From: Pomphorhynchus laevis | Lineage: Eukaryota > Acanthocephala > Palaeacanthocephala > Echinorhynchida > Pomphorhynchidae | DNA length: 64,000 nt | Reading direction: 5' to 3' | Assembly: GCA_012934845.2 (NCBI GenBank) | Contig: WNNJ02002296.1 | Coordinates: 1-64,000, forward strand | Shown: in pieces, positions 22,201-33,917 of the stretch | Layout of the letters: each line of letters begins with the position of its first letter | Position numbering within the stretch: position 1 is the first letter of the stretch | Made by a program: the position numbers and the translations under genes | The notes under the pieces: model-generated | What the model was told of the DNA's origin: nothing | The model's database searches: none | What the model saw: the letters and a program-made list of their open reading frames with translations, nothing else

Positions 22201-24373
22201 TAAATCCATTTTATAAAAATCCATTTTTATAAAATGGATTTTTTTAAATCCATTTTTTTTCTCGATTTGTAAATTGTTAAATAAAACCTGTAGCGGTTTC
22301 TGTTTACATTAAAAATGTAAACTATGATAAATGATCGTATTTTAATTAAAAATATAAAAATGCGTATATTAAGAAATAAATCACCTATTAATTTTAAGAT
22401 AATTACTATTATCTCAGTTTATGGATTCATTTACAATTATGTGATACAATTTTTTACGGCAAAAAAAGAACGAATTCAAGTAAGTAATTCGAAAAATTGC
22501 AACAATAGGTCGATTAATAATGTGCTGCCAAAAGAAAGAGAAGACGCTTTAAAGGGCTAGCAATTGAATAAGCTTGATGATTGAGGTAAAATTACAAGGA
22601 CAGTGTGATAAATGAAAATATGAAAAATCGAAGTGTTTTTTTTAGCACTGAGTGGACTCTTGCAGCATATAATAATTTGAGACGAAAAAATGAACTCCTG
22701 ATGACCTACAATCCTTATTAAAATACAATGTCTGTTATTTAGTAGTCAATTCATAACAATGGACTTTCTTGAATAACTATATATTATTTATCTTTATTTT
22801 TATTTTAAATATCGTATAAAATACAGACTCAGTTATCTGACCTGATTTGCCTTGGGTATTAGCATGAGCTGCATAACAAAACTGGGGAAATTAGACATGA
22901 CTTTCGTCCGCGCTTCCCTTATCTATATTGATTTTTTAGCCATGTAATACTACTTCGTCAAGCGTACGCTATTTAGAGTGGGGCGGCTATTTTAGCCTCC
23001 CCACTAGCCTGGAATCAGCTCCATTTGACGCCCACCGCGCTCCTTGCCATGTAAAAACCGTTATTTTTTGCAATCAAATAATTCAGTTCCTGATTGTCTA
23101 GTTTTAAATTGTAAAGTTGTAAATACAAAATAATGCAGCATTTTGTTGTGAAAATGCATACTATCAGAAATGATCGCCTTTTTAAAAAAATATACAAATG
23201 TGTATATTAAAAATATTCATCATTATTCTTTAACCTAACATATCAGCAGTCCAAGAAGCACTTTTTGTGGAAATGCTCTCAATTGTGAAATTATCTGCCG
23301 ACTAAGATAATGAATAGCTATAATACAGCTTCCTTCAACAATATAACACAACTTTCCCCGATCGCAATGATCGTCAGTCGACTGTCTTCAATTTATTTAT
23401 TGTGCTGTAAACTTCCGAGCGATTATGATTTTTGTCTCTCACGTTGTTGATGATATTTTTTATATTAATCAAATGTGTGGAATATGCTGCCTAAGGAAAT
23501 TGCATGTGCATCCAGCTACTTTAGCTTCAACCAAAAGCTTCGACTTTAAATATTGGCGTGGAAGCTTGAAGTTATCTTAGTTATTGATTTTTTTCTATGA
23601 ACAGTTAAAATAGTCATTTATGCTAATAACTTGTATAAAAAATTAAAAAAATTACCAAAATTAAACATATCATATAAAAATTTCGAATCCAGCAAGCAAG
23701 CGGGTCTTTGCCCGACCTAATAAATTTGCTAATAACGACTAGGACAGTTTTTAGGACATGTATAAGGCGATTCATTTTAATAGTCGCATACCACTTGAAG
23801 ACGATAAGATCTATTAATCCTGTTTTTGTTCCGTAGGTCACATCAATTATTCGTAATATTTGAAAATATTACATTGTATAAGATTAGTACTGATTTTCAT
23901 ATAAAAATTAGTGCTAATAGACTAATCAAGTGCAGTTCTTAATAAATCGAACCACTTGTGTTGCTAATAAGATATACTTACGCTTTCGTCATTGATTCTA
24001 CCGTTCATATTCTCGATATTTGGTTGCTCAAAATAATTTACCATTTTATAATGTTTTATTTGGCTTATAGCATTGGTTTTATACAGTACTAAAAATTGGT
24101 CATGCACTTCGATTATGACGAATTTGCATATTTTAATTTAGTTATCAAAATATGGGAAAGGCGTATATTTTTGTTGGTTCAGCTGCGTTATATTTGCTGT
24201 TGTCAGTGAAGAACAATATTGCTTACATAACAATAAAAAATACCAAGCAGTGAATAGCCGTATTTGCAAGTATTATAGTTCATAATGAACTTTGCTCAGT
24301 AAAAATATCATTGAAAGTGGAGAGATCAGCTTGTAACTGAAATATTGTGCCTAGATACATGGATTGGTATCTC
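22201..24373. other. AT-rich spacer with repeat fragments
   Basis: No gene is supported. It contains a hairpin built on AAATCCATTTT (22,205-22,260) and an R copy at about 22,690-22,870. A 55-bp relic of the family C LINE 3' coding end lies at about 22,985-23,040 (GGAATCAGCTCCATTTGACG). A short direct repeat pairs 22,320-22,385 with 23,155-23,215 (words AATGATCG and GTATATTAA). Confidence 0.45.
22690..22870 (+). repeat. Dispersed repeat R, internally shortened copy
   Basis: It begins AACTCCTGATGACCTACAAT, continues GTTATTTAGTAGTCAATTCA, and ends with AATACAGACTCAGTTATCTG. It has the same start and end as the other R copies with a shorter middle. Confidence 0.6.
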
Positions 24374-24502
24374 TTTAAAAAAGTACAAGTAGGTTAAAAG
24401 GAAGATAGGTTAATTACAAGTCGTATCCATTCACATAATGGTATTACAGGAAGAATTCTTTTTAACGTAAAAAATGTTTTTAAAGTACAAAATAATATTA
24501 AA

Positions 24503-25475
24503 ATGGTGTCAGAGCTAAAGGAGATCGTAACTATGCTACAGAATAGTATTCTCTCTAGTGCATCTGAGGTAAATTTACAACGAAAAATACAGCATAAGTT
24601 ACCTGAGGTGGTGGGTGAGGTGAATTCTATAACTTCGAATAAATCCTTCAATAATGCAGATATCGATCCAAATGCACATCGATTCCCACATGCAGTTAGC
24701 AAGACTACATCGTCAGTTACGGGTTTCACTCCTGTTCGTATCTGGAAGAGAGGTCACTCAAAATCGTATACTGTTCGTCAAACAGAAAATGAACGAATGC
24801 TGACTGTCAACACACACAGGCAATGATGATATACAGAACTCAGCTACTAGTAATGACAGTGTGGTTCTACATAAAGAGTGCGTAAACGAGCACATTAAGG
24901 AAGCTCATCTCATATCATCTCAATCAATGAATGCCTCTAGAGCGAGTTCTCCGGTGCAGCAAATGTCTACTTTCTCACAACTGCGTAAACAGCATGATCC
25001 TTTGCGTTCTATTATTTTCGCCAATGTGTCGGAATCAAGCTCTGTCAATATCCAAAACCGACTAAATGAAGATTTGTCGAGGGTACGTAATATTCTCACG
25101 ATCGTTTTGGCACAATCCCCAGAAGAGATAGTATCTAGTATTAAAATAGTTGCTTTATTCCGCATAGGGAGGAAAATTAACGATCGTCCTAGACTGCTAA
25201 AAGCCATTCTGACAGATCCAAAAGCCGTTAAGACCATCTTTAGGAACTCTTATCGTCTCCAAGGTTCGTCTGCAAGATTGTTAAAAGATCTCGACGTGAA
25301 TGAACGTAAGCATCTACGTGAAGCTAAACAATGTTTGAAGTCTCGTATTGAAGCTGGTGAGTCAAACTTGACAATTCGAAATTTTCAGGTTGTGTGGAGG
25401 AAGACTCAAATACATTGGATGCCTCTACAGGTAGATCATTCAATCCTTCCTCCGCCGCTCATAAGTCATTGGTAA
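24503..25475 (+). CDS. LINE family A ORF1 protein (frameshifted)
   Basis: Two open segments (24,503-24,826 and 24,861-25,475) lie in different frames, so one frameshift is needed. The second segment reads IIFANVSESSSVNIQNRLNE, then FRIGRKINDRPRLLKAI and LREAKQCLKSRIEAGESNL. This layout (a fold with a GR...RPR motif, then a basic helix) is characteristic of helminth and invertebrate CR1-type ORF1 proteins. Those are thought to bind the element RNA and act as nucleic acid chaperones. No zinc finger is seen in this part. It overlaps the start of ORF2 by about 80 bp in another frame. It is probably inactive because of the frameshift. Confidence 0.65.
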
Positions 25476-27775
25476 TTTCAAATATTTCATATGTGGATAA
25501 TAAATGTTTAAGAAATATTGTCCATTACTCCTCCCCATTGTGGTCGGCTCTTGAGCAACGTAGCGAGGATTATCAGTCATACATACCGATATCGTTGGCT
25601 CAGCAGACTCTACCCTTAAGCTTAGAATGTTTGTTATTATATACGAACGCCCGTAGTCTTCTTCCAAAAATTGACGAATTAAAACTCCGCATTGAGAATT
25701 CGCATCCGCTATTAGTTGCTATTACTGAAACATGGCTTCATGATAGAATTACTGATGCTGAGATCTGGATTGAAAATTATACATCTTATCGAGTTGACAG
25801 ATCTATCTGCAAGGGTGGTGGAGTGATTATCTATGTGCATAATAGTTTAGTGTTTAAATTGCTAGATGTACGAGCGTCCGATGGAATCGAGTTATTGTGG
25901 GGTAGTGTGTCTCTTCCTACCCTTGGTTCAGTGACTTTAGGCTTAATCTATCGCAATCCCACTTCAGATGTTTGTTGCTTGATCGATTACATTCTAGAGT
26001 TTGGTTCCAAACCAAATCTTTTTATAGTTGGTGATTTCAACTTAGCGACAGTAGATTGGAACACCTACACATCTTCTGTGTGTAGTCCGTCCACATCATT
26101 ATTTCTTGATATGATTAACTCGCTAAACCTTAAAATAAACATTGGTTCACTTGTTGATACTGATGGTTGCACATTGATTAAATATGATGACATAGCGAAT
26201 GCTTTCGCTCAACATTTTTGCATAGGAGTTCGTAAATCCTCCTCCGTCACCTATGCCTCGTACTGTCCATCGAATATAAACATTCTTCAGATGTTTTCTG
26301 TTAATGATGTAGTGCTAGAGCTCAAGCGGCTTAAATCGTCAGGTTCTATTTGTCCTGATCGTTTACCACCGGTATTTCTCAAGAATATCGCTGATGTTAT
26401 CGGCATACCACTATATTGGATTTGTGTCGCCTCCTTGTACTTCGGTTGTGTCCCGATGAATTGGAAACTTTCGTTGATAAGGCCCATTTTGAAGAAAGGT
26501 GATCCATCTTCAGTTGAAAATTATCGCCCGATAAGTCTAACGTGTGTATTCTGTCGAGTTTTGGAAAGGATAATATACCGCATTCTAAGCGATTATCTAG
26601 AATCCAACAAATTATTGTGTAACAATCAACATGGATTTCGAAGGGATCGCTCAACAATCACTAATCTCTTGATTGCCCAGAATAGCTGGGGTTCGTTAGT
26701 TGATAAGGGATTTGATGTTGATATAGTATTTTTTGATTTTTCAAAAGCGTTTGATATGGTTCCACATGACATCTTGATTCAGAAAATTCGTGCTCTAAAC
26801 ATTGATCCACTTATTATTCGCTGGATAAAAGAATTTTTATCTAAGAGATTCTATCAGGTTGTTGTAAATGGTTCTCTTTCTGATCCTTATCCGGTCAATG
26901 TTGGAGTTCCGCAGGGTTCGGTCCTCGGCCCATTGTTATTCTGTATTTCCATTAATGACCTTCCTTCCATTTTGAACTCACACTCACTTTTATATGCAGA
27001 CGACCTAAAAATTTGGCAGGCTATCCGGTCAGATTCGGACACGGTGCTAGTTCAATCGGATATCGACAGCATTTCCAACTGGACTTATATGAATGGTCTG
27101 TCACTGAATATATCAAAGTGTGCTTGTATGCGTTTACAATCACGCAGTCATAGTGTGTATCCAACTTATCATCTTGAGGATCAGAACATTAAAGTAGTAA
27201 CTCGTCTTAGCGACCTTGGAATAGTAGTTGCGAATGATTTTTCGACTAGTTGGAATACTGAGTTGGCTTGCTCGAAAGCAAATCGAATGGTTGGGATGAT
27301 TCGTAGAACTTTTAGTGTGTTGAGTCCAGTTTCATCTAGAGCACTCACCAACGCATTTGTGATCAGTCATCTTACCTATGCATCACAATGTTCGTTCCCA
27401 AGAACAGAATACGAGAAAAGTAGAATTGAAAATGTGCTGCGCCGGACAACTAAGCTCGTAAATTCAGTTAAAGCCTTACCTTATAATGAAAGGCTAAAAA
27501 AACTTGGTGTGGTTTCTATAAGCGACCTTCGGTTTCGGCGAGATATGTGTTCAACATGGGAAGCTTTACACAAGGGAAATCACGTCTTAAGAGAATTGAT
27601 GACTGTTCGGAAAAGTCGGGCTTTGCGTGGACACAATTTTACTTTAGCCCATCGCCGAGTTATACGCTCTAAAACTGTACAATTTGGACACCGAATCGTA
27701 AGTAAGTGGAACCGATTAAGTGAAGAAATTGTCAACTCAAGATCGGTTTCAGCATTCAAACATAAACTTTTGTGA
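25394..27775 (+). CDS. LINE family A ORF2: APE endonuclease plus reverse transcriptase
   Basis: The 793-residue open frame encodes the enzyme that nicks target DNA and copies the element RNA at the nick. The APE-like endonuclease spans residues about 80-250: NARSLLPK (85-92), the catalytic Glu in TETW (111-114), and GDFN (213-216). The frame then jumps at about residue 254 to linker sequence (DDIANAFAQHF), and the endonuclease C-terminus with its SDH motif is absent. This looks like an in-frame internal deletion. The reverse transcriptase is full length: NYRPISLT (377-384), HGFRRDRST, FFDFSKAFD (446-454), GVPQGSVLGPLLF (504-516) and YADD (534-537). A C-terminal tail follows, containing SKWNRLS near the end. 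The true start codon is uncertain because the upstream part has no clear Met. The copy could not nick DNA by itself. Confidence 0.85.
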   Translation: MEEDSNTLDASTGRSFNPSSAAHKSLVISNISYVDNKCLRNIVHYSSPLWSALEQRSEDYQSYIPISLAQQTLPLSLECLLLYTNARSLLPKIDELKLRIENSHPLLVAITETWLHDRITDAEIWIENYTSYRVDRSICKGGGVIIYVHNSLVFKLLDVRASDGIELLWGSVSLPTLGSVTLGLIYRNPTSDVCCLIDYILEFGSKPNLFIVGDFNLATVDWNTYTSSVCSPSTSLFLDMINSLNLKINIGSLVDTDGCTLIKYDDIANAFAQHFCIGVRKSSSVTYASYCPSNINILQMFSVNDVVLELKRLKSSGSICPDRLPPVFLKNIADVIGIPLYWICVASLYFGCVPMNWKLSLIRPILKKGDPSSVENYRPISLTCVFCRVLERIIYRILSDYLESNKLLCNNQHGFRRDRSTITNLLIAQNSWGSLVDKGFDVDIVFFDFSKAFDMVPHDILIQKIRALNIDPLIIRWIKEFLSKRFYQVVVNGSLSDPYPVNVGVPQGSVLGPLLFCISINDLPSILNSHSLLYADDLKIWQAIRSDSDTVLVQSDIDSISNWTYMNGLSLNISKCACMRLQSRSHSVYPTYHLEDQNIKVVTRLSDLGIVVANDFSTSWNTELACSKANRMVGMIRRTFSVLSPVSSRALTNAFVISHLTYASQCSFPRTEYEKSRIENVLRRTTKLVNSVKALPYNERLKKLGVVSISDLRFRRDMCSTWEALHKGNHVLRELMTVRKSRALRGHNFTLAHRRVIRSKTVQFGHRIVSKWNRLSEEIVNSRSVSAFKHKLL

Positions 27776-27878
27776 CTTTTGTTTGTGAGTCTTTTTTTTC
27801 TTTACTTTTTCTTTTCTTTTTTTAACAGTGCAACTGTGAGCTTTGCTCGTCTGTTTGTCGAAATAATAATAATAAAGT

Positions 27879-28439
27879 AAATATATTTCATACTTTTGGT
27901 GATGCTTACAATAAACTCAGAACAGATGTAAGCTCAGTACAATAAGATGAGTACAACAGATGCTTACAATAATCTCAGTACAGTTATCATACAGATGATA
28001 CCTGTATTGAACCAAACCATTCTCTGGTTTTGTTACAGTTCCTAGTCAATTTCGAAGAATTTATTTTTTAAAATAAAATCGTATTTATTTACACAAATAA
28101 ATCAATTTTATTTTGTAAAAATAAAATCTTTTTTTTTCATTTGCACGAATAATAAATTAAAGAACGAAACATCGCCATAATGCAAAAAGAGTATTTTGAT
28201 TTATCATATCACTCAAGAGAGTGGATAAAATGAATAACCATTTTCTTAAATCTCTTTTGCTTCAATAGTCAAGTTCTTACATATTTTTACCAGGTAATTG
28301 CCCACTGAAGCCAACATGTAGTTTAGTGGTCTGCACGTGTTTTGAATGCGATTACAATTTAGACCGATTAAATGTTTACTTCGTGAATACTCCTGTCGGA
28401 TATCGAATAGATAACTTGAAATCTACCGATAACATTGAC
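27879..28439. other. Spacer with short interspersed repeats
   Basis: No gene is seen. The 27,900-28,000 part repeats GATGCTTACAATAA and CTCAGTACA in loose tandem (about 60-bp spacing), directly after the LINE tail. Confidence 0.4.
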
Positions 28440-30497
28440 ACAATAATGGTGAGCAAATCAACACTCGCTCCATTCTTCATAAAGCTATCTGCTCCTTGAT
28501 ATATTCGATCAATTATCTATCGATATTCTCTGCATTACCGAATCCTGGTACACTGACTCTGACAATATTGCTATTCGTCGTCTATGTCGCTCTGGTTGTC
28601 CTCTAATTAAATCAGCTCGTTAAATTGTCTCTCCCACATCCACTGCTTCAAACAGTGGCGATATTGTTGTCATTGCTTATCACCCAACATCTTTTCGAAA
28701 AAATTAACACTAGCATCCATTACATTTCGTTCGAATTACTCATATGCAGATTATCAACTTCTTTCCCTATGTAACTTGTGATTATATACCGTCCAGGCTC
28801 AGCCGCCCCCTAACAAAGATTCTTTAACGGCCTTGCTGATCTTCTTTCTCACTGTTCATTGTCTTATACTCCTTCTTTTGTTATCGGTAACTTTAACATT
28901 CGTCTTGATCGCCGGCTGACTCTGACTCTATAACTCTAACTAATCTTTTTTCTGATTTTAACTATACATTACTTTCAACAAGCCCCACTCATATTGTTGG
29001 CAGTGCTCTCGACATCATTGCTGTTCCCAACTGCTTCAATGATTATGCCTCCTTGTCAATTACTGATCCCGGTTTGTCCGATCATTTCCTTGTCACTCTT
29101 ACTCCCCCTATCCCCATTCTTCTTCTCCACCTCCAACATTAGCTACTCCAAGTCGAACTTGGAAACTTCGCGATAGCCCTATTTTCTGTTCTGCCTTACT
29201 CAATTCTTCACTCATTTCGCTTCCACTTAACTATCTTTCTTTCGATGGTCTCTGTATTCTGTTTGATTCTTAACTTACGCCGATCCTCAACCACCTTCTG
29301 CCAATCCGACCCCGACGTTTTAAGCGCTTGCGCCAGGCTCCCTGGTTCGATTCTAACTGTTGTCTATCTAAGCGTAAGCATTGACTCCGTCACTCTTTTC
29401 GTGTGCTTAATCGTTTTCTTAAACGTTCTCTAAACTCACTCACTCCAAATCTCCGCGCTTACTATATTTCTCTTCGCCGTTCACATCTTATTCATATGCG
29501 TACTAAGCGAACTCCCTTTTGGCGAAATCAACTCGAGTCCTCTTCCAACTCTAAATCTCATTGGAAAATCTTAAACTCAATTCTTTCAAGATCATCTACC
29601 CCTTGTAACACAAATCCTGATGAATATTATTCTTATCTACAATCTAAGCTATCTAATTTACTTTTTCTTCTACCCATATGACCCCTGTAGCCTCTCTTCA
29701 CTTTGTAAACTTCCCTCCCAAAGCTATTCCACCTTCTTCCCGTTTCGTCTGATGAAGTTTCTTCGGTTATACTGTCATTACCTAATAAAACATCTTCTGA
29801 CCCAATTCCCACTCACTTCTTAAAAATATCTGATCATCTATATCACCCTTCCTAACCACATTGTTCAACCTGTCTATCCGTAGCAGCACATTTCCTTCCA
29901 ACTGGAAATGTGCCTCTGTTCGTCTTCTCTTCAAAAAGCAATCTCTTGACCCCTTACTTCCATCTTCGTACCGTCCTATCTCACTTCTCCCAACCCTCTC
30001 CAAATTCCTTGAGCGTCTTGTTCTCAATCAAGTTAATGCATATCTATTTTCCTCCAACTTGTTTCTTACATTCCAAGCTGCTTTTTGCTCTAATCACTCT
30101 ACTGAAATTGCCTGTCTTAAAATTTAAACGACTTATTCATCTCGAGCGATCAAAAATTATGTAGTGTCATACTTTCTCTTGATATCTCATCTGCTTTTGA
30201 CATCGTCGATCACTTTTCTTCTCCATCGTCCTCGTCATGATTATGTGTTCTATTTAACCACTGTAGCTTGGTATTCTTTATATCTATCAAACCGTAATTT
30301 TCGCGTTTGTTCTAATTCTTTTCTTTCCCATCCTTTCCATACTATCCAGTGTTCCACAATGCTCCGTATTAGGCCCTATGCTTTTCTCTCTTCTTCTCGG
30401 TGATTTGTCTTCTATTTCTCATACATTTAACTTCCACGTTATGCAATATGCTGATGACATTCTCGTCTATGATCATGCACCTGCTTATCGTATTCAT
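28440..30497 (+). mobile_element. Family C LINE copy C2 (5' part of a split copy)
   Basis: Endonuclease text begins at about 28,500 (ITESW; then LSDHFLVTL near 29,077, the SDH motif). Linker sequence and the first half of the RT follow to about 30,497 (QYADDILVYDHAPAYRIH). The sequence stops exactly where segment C3 at 33,918 takes over (HDLSVYASNC), as judged from the unbroken copy C6 (HRKHDIVIFASNC). The two are halves of one insertion. Many stops and frameshifts are present. Confidence 0.78.
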
Positions 30498-30519
30498 TAT
30501 TATTATATGAATAATAATA

Positions 30520-30960
30520 TATGAAGCTCGAGCAGATATTGTGTGCAATGGACTTTTTGGAACTAGAATGGAGCGAACGTTCATCGACGTTTGTATTTTC
30601 AATAATCTTGCACCATCCTATACCATTAAGTCACCATCCGTGCATCTGAATATCACGAAAGCAGAAAGCGAGCGAAATACGAAGAACGAATTATTGATAT
30701 TGAAAATGCATCCTTTTCTCCATTCGTAGTTTCGACCAACGGCGCTATTGGACCGGCAGCGTCTGCTTTGCTGAAGAACTTAGCTAGAAAAATAGCAGAT
30801 AAAAAAGGAACCGACTATAGTGATGAGATGAGCGCTTTGCGCACATTAATCGGCATATCTTCGGCTAAATGGTATCGGCTTGTTTAAGAGCATCAAGATC
30901 AAAGATCCTGCGCCATTCTGGCAGCATTCCAATACGGAGACGGTGATTACATCAAATAAA
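30520..30960 (+). mobile_element. R2-group LINE, endonuclease end (copy 3)
   Basis: The frame reads RMERTFIDVCIFNNLAPSYT, the counterpart of FERTFFDVTIFSIFAQSYS in copy 1, then FSPFVVSTNGAIGPAA. This is the C-terminal restriction-like endonuclease region. It precedes rather than follows an RT of the same family (31,071 onward), so these are parts of two elements head to tail. It is broken by frameshifts. Confidence 0.65.
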
Positions 30961-31061
30961 TACTTATTTTAATTTTGTTTGTTTTAAATGAGCACATTTG
31001 CGGGATTCCTTGAATGTAATTTTTGAAATAAATCAGGTATAATTTAATTATTATTACATCG

Positions 31062-32070
31062 TCCATCCCATTGATCCAAGATCTCAAGAAAGAATGTTTA
31101 ACAGTAACGCATAGATGGTATGCTGATGATGCCAACTGTGTTGGCACAGCACCCGAATTACTTGAAACATGGAAGAATCTGATCACAACAGGTTCTAACT
31201 ATGGCTTCTACGTCAACGAAACAAAATGCAACTTGTTTGTCCATCCGGAAAATATGGAATGTGCGAAGTTGATATTTCATAATAATATTAATATAACAGG
31301 TGAGGGGATTACCATGCTAGGAGCACCATGTGGCACGAAGGAGTTCACAAAGCGCTTTATCGAATCGAAGGCGGATAAATGGATTTGGATGATCCAACAT
31401 TTAGTTAAACTAGCCGACATCGATCCGCAAATAGCATATTTCAGTTACAGCAATGGGTTGCAACATAAGTGGCAATATATCACTCGAGTTTGTCAAATAA
31501 ATTCAACGTTGTTCTAACCCTTATGGAATAGTATCGCACACGAATTTCTTTCGAAAATAATGGGTCGAAATGCAAGTGGAGTCTTAACGCAAGTGTTTAC
31601 GCTGCCAACCAAGCACGGAGGTTTAGCAGTTAAGAACCCACTAGAATACGACCAAGAATATAGACGCTCAAGAGAGATGTGCAAACCACTATTGGAAGGA
31701 ATGAACGGCATCGAGCTATTTGAAAAACAAATGAAAGTCGCGATTGCAATCCGAGAAGAGAAAAAAATATTAAACACCGAGAAGGAACTGAAACTAATGT
31801 TGGAATTGAGCGAAGAACATAAATCAACAATAAGATATATAAGGGAAAAATGTGCATGACAATGGCTACAAGCGTATCCGTCTTTATCGTTAACCGTAGA
31901 CTGAGTGCATTGGAATTTCACGATGCTCTTTGCGTACGATATGGATTACAGGCACAGGGTCCAAAGAAATGTGTATGTGGTGGAGACTATACCACAACCC
32001 ACGCACTCTCATGTAAACATGGAGGTACGAGTATTCTACGACACGACCATATCAGAATTAGAAATTGAAA
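31062..32070 (+). mobile_element. R2-group LINE, RT catalytic box to Cys/His segment (copy 4)
   Basis: Open frames follow each other in the family order. First is the catalytic box HRWYADDANCVG (31,107-31,144), then the thumb (KLADIDPQIAYFSYSNGLQH), then KHGGLAVKNPLEYD (31,610) and the segment ALEFHDALCVRYGL with CVCGG and HALSCKHGG (about 31,909-32,022). It ends abruptly at about 32,070 against a reverse-strand LINE. The upstream RT and the endonuclease are missing. It shares the LADIDPQ(I/V)AY phrase with copy 1, showing the same family. Confidence 0.72.
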
Positions 32071-33917
32071 TTAGAATCTGTGCAAAGCCATGTCATTAGC
32101 GTTTTCTTGAAATGCACTCTATTTGATATGTTGATGATATTCTCTAGAAGTTTGTTCCAAAGCCTCACTGTTCGGTGAGAAAGGCGATATAGTTTTCCGA
32201 GTTTGCCGTGATGCATGGTCCTCACAGTAAGATAGTGACCTCGTTTAGTAGTTCGCTGGCTTTGCTGAATACAGTCGACCGGGAATCCGTCAAGCTCGAA
32301 TAACATATCCCTAAAACAAAATATCAAGACATACTATACTAGCACGGACTGAAGGAACTCCTATATTGCGCAAGCGGTCCTTATAAGCCAATTTTCTGAG
32401 AGAATGGCACGATCTCGTCAACCCACGGATGACATTTTCAAGCTCATTCATCTCACCACGTGTACATGGAAATACGGCAGAGATACAATATTCAATAATA
32501 GGACGAATAAGTGAATTGCATATTATTTTAAGACAGGAAGTCGATGGATTACAAAAACATTTCCGGACCACATAGCTAAGTTTCCTGGTCGTTTGGATGA
32601 TACTGTCCGTGTTTGGACGACTCTTCAATGAGTTGTGAACAAGTATTCCAAATCTCTTGTGCATTGTACCTGCGTAATTGTCTCGGCACCTAATTTATAT
32701 CTGAAAGGAAATTTCTTATGTCCTGAGTGCATGTGGCAACACTTTGATATATTTAACATCAGTCCTGTCTCATTACTCCACCTAACAATATTGTCTAAAT
32801 CTTCCTGGAGCAGAAAACAGTCATGATACGATTGAATGCACCGCCATAACTTGAGGTCATCCGCAAACGCTAGGATTTTGCATCTCAGTCTTAATAACAG
32901 ATCCTGAAGGAAAATGTTGAACAGTAAAGGACCGAGAACCGTACCTTGAGTCACTACGGTACAAACATGACGTTGTGAAGAAACACTACTGCCTAGCCTC
33001 ACTTGACATGACCGACCCTTCAAGAACGAACTAATCCAACGAACTACATGGGGATCCATACCGTATTTAGCACAAACTACTAGCAGATGATCATGTGGTA
33101 CTCGGTCAAACACTCGGCTAAAATCGATAAAAATTACATCGACCCCACACCCATCCGCTACTACATCTGCCCAATTTTCACGAGCCATAATTAAATTACT
33201 GAGGCATGATCAACCAGTGCGAAATCCATGTTGAGAAGGCTGCAGAAGTTTAAATCTATCCATATGAGAAGTTATGTATTTATACACAAACCTTTCAAGG
33301 CATTTACATACAACGCTTTTCAGACTTACAGGACGATAATTGGACGGGTCTTCTCTGTTTCCTTTTTTGTATATAGGAGTAATGTGACGTCGCTTTCACT
33401 GATCAGGGATGTATGATGTACATAGAGACATGTTAAACATCTCTGATAATGGGAATGTTAGCAGGTCATGGAGTTTTTGAAGAATAAAAGGATGAATATC
33501 GTCCGGCCCAGCCGACGTGCAACAAGATAATTTACGCAATTCCCGTGATACCTCTGCTGGAGAAATTAATGGCATATGGAAGACGAATGTCTCAGGAATT
33601 TGCGCTGGACGAAAATCTGTAATTGGAGTGGTACAAATAAGATCAAATGTCTCTACCAATATACTTACAACTTCATCAGGATCTCTCGCAATCTTACCGT
33701 CATGGGTCAAAAGGGAAATTGATGGAATAACTTTTCTACTTTTATTTACAGAGCTCCAGAACGGCTTGGAAGAAACTTTATATAATTCTAGGATTTTCGA
33801 TTTGTGCTTTTGCCTCTTCAACAATTTCATGTAGTTGAAGCGACTACTATACTGTAGATATTCTAACCGAAGTGCCTGATTATTCAGAGATAATTTAAAG
33901 AGTTTATTCCGTTTTCT
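32071..33917 (-). mobile_element. CR1-like LINE, family B, reverse-strand copy B1
   Basis: On the reverse strand the linker (SSKPFWSSVNKSRKVIPSIS, about 33,750) leads to TSAGPDDIHPFIL. The RT follows (VDVIFIDFSRVFDRVPHDH at about 33,130, LGPLLFNIFL, FADDLKLW), and then the C-terminal tail (RLSHRTVRLWNKL at about 32,180). Frames break several times. It is the same family as the copy at 36.5-38.4 kb (shared FLKGRS(C/Y)QVRLGSS). The 5' end coincides with the right border of the block that splits the family C LINE. It is 5'-truncated (no endonuclease). Confidence 0.78.

Larger units (their letters stand above)
24374..27878 (+). mobile_element. CR1-like LINE, family A, long-ORF copy
   Basis: It contains an ORF1 (24,503-25,475, one frameshift) and an ORF2 of 793 residues open from 25,394 to 27,775, followed by a short T-rich 3' UTR. 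It ends with an (AAT)n tail at about 27,861-27,878, a typical CR1-type microsatellite end. The 5' boundary is approximate. It is the best-preserved LINE in the window, although its endonuclease carries an internal deletion. Confidence 0.82.

Noticed and set aside
22324-22560. 78-residue Lys/Ile-rich frame as a gene
   Set aside because: Its composition equals the AT-rich background and part of it recurs in non-coding spacer near 23,160.
30541-30729. 62-residue frame as an independent small gene
   Set aside because: It matches the endonuclease end of the R2-group LINEs at 12.4 and 60.0 kb.
31630-31857. Reverse-strand and other-frame ORFs overlapping the LINE and FOXRED1 coding regions
   Set aside because: They are shadows of the sense frames with no family resemblance of their own.
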